Shown here piece after piece: positions 63,017-64,000 of a stretch of 64,000 nucleotides of DNA. Position numbers and translations under genes: made by a program. The stretch covers positions 34,977,320-35,041,319 of the forward strand of contig CM072919.1 of NCBI GenBank assembly GCA_037013685.1. The letters are read 5' to 3'. The stretch comes from Acridotheres tristis (taxonomy: Eukaryota; Chordata; Aves; Passeriformes; Sturnidae). Below the pieces are notes generated by a model that was not told the origin of the DNA, did no database searches, and worked only from the letters and a program-made list of their open reading frames with translations. Position 1 is the first letter of the stretch, and each line of letters starts with the position of its first letter.

Positions 63017-64000
63017 CTATGAAAAGAGAAAAAACATTTAATGAAAAGTTTCACAGGAGAATACATTATTAGGGGAAATATATTGCCCTCAGATACACCT
63101 GGATGGCATTTATCATTACCATGATAAAAATCCTTCAGTGATTCCAAAAGCCACAAAACTAAGAAGGATAGAAATAAAAGGGATCATTAACAAACTTTCA
63201 GTCCAGCAGAGCAGACAACCTCACATGCTAACCTCTGACTAAATACTTGCATGCCCTTCTTTCTGAAAAAATGGAGTAGATTTGAGGGAGCACACATCTA
63301 TCCATGATTTTGTAGACAGCTCCATTTTTCCACTGTAAGTTAGTTCCAAATGCTACACAACTGTTTTCCAAGTAACTGTATACTCAATACTATCATTGAA
63401 AGCACGTAGTCAACATCAAAGCTTGTGAAACTTATACAGAATAATGAAGGGATGAAAATACCAGTATGAATATTCATTACAGAACCAACAAATTTCAGAG
63501 AACATGAAACTCTGAACTCTGAAGAGGCTTCTGGATGTAGTCTAGTCCAATCCCCACTAAAAGCAGGAACAACTAGGTACATTTGTTAGGTCTTTGTCCA
63601 GCTGAGGTCCATCTGTTTTTAAGGGAGAGGAATTACAACAACCTGTTTCAGCATTTCATTACACCAATTGATTTTTTTTCTCTTGCTCTACAGACTTCTC
63701 TGTGTTGCAACGTATGGCCACTGCCTCTCCATCCTGACACCCCTTTCCAGATACAGACCAACAGAATAATCCCAATTTAAAGAAGTAACTGCTATTCACT
63801 TATACGCCAGTTTAAGGGACACAATCCTAGTATCAACACACCAGAAAATAAAATTTTCCAAGAAAATTCATATAGAAGAGGCCAAGCCTATCCCTGTAAT
63901 TCCAGATTGGCCTTCTCAGCTGGAACATGATGTTAAAGGACTGTATGATTCCATATGGTCCTGTCTACATTTCTCTTTCAAACCAAAGAATTTTCAGTAA
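63017..64000 (-). other. GAK intron (partial)
   Basis: At least 1.0 kb of intron. It contains a CR1 fragment at 63520-63745; no further GAK exon was recognised to the window edge. Confidence 0.8.
63520..63745 (-). mobile_element. CR1 LINE fragment, minus strand
   Basis: The plus strand reads as antisense CR1: CTAGTCCAATCCCCACTAAA, AGCAGGAACAACTAGGTAC, then CTGTTTCAGCATTTCATTAC and GGCCACTGCCTCTCCATCCT. Heavily diverged and truncated, in the same orientation as GAK. Confidence 0.75.

Overview
The window is vertebrate nuclear DNA, most likely from a bird. The evidence is GT-AG introns interrupting two conserved vertebrate genes, several CR1-type LINE fragments, a pair of LTRs of a type common in bird genomes, an AT-rich background and one strong promoter CpG island. 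A neoavian bird is the best guess, but species cannot be read from the sequence.

Layout from left to right. Positions 1-29424 hold the 5' part of PIGG (GPI ethanolamine phosphate transferase 2) on the minus strand: eight coding exons with consistent reading phases, giving 539 codons. This covers the whole lumenal catalytic domain and the first membrane helices. The remaining 3' exons lie off the left edge. The PIGG introns carry CR1 fragments (5.0-5.2, 10.1-11.0 and 14.1-15.8 kb) and two oppositely oriented LTRs (20.3-21.3 kb), one ending 34 bases from the exon 5 splice donor. PIGG starts in a CpG island (29.2-30.0 kb) that includes a GC-rich minisatellite able to form G-quadruplexes on the PIGG sense strand.

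Positions 30.0-60.2 kb are a roughly 30 kb gene desert. I recognise no conserved gene there. It contains an orphan CpG island at 47.3-47.8 kb, two CR1 fragments and one possible unidentified exon on the minus strand at 55.3-55.5 kb.

Positions 60170-63016 hold the last three coding exons of GAK (cyclin G-associated kinase), also on the minus strand. They encode the end of the clathrin-binding region and the J domain with its HPD motif. The rest of GAK lies off the right edge.

PIGG acts in the ER on GPI anchors and GAK acts in clathrin uncoating, so they share neighbourhood but not pathway. In human 4p16.3 the two genes face opposite directions and are separated by several others; here they are in tandem on one strand with none of those genes recognised between them.
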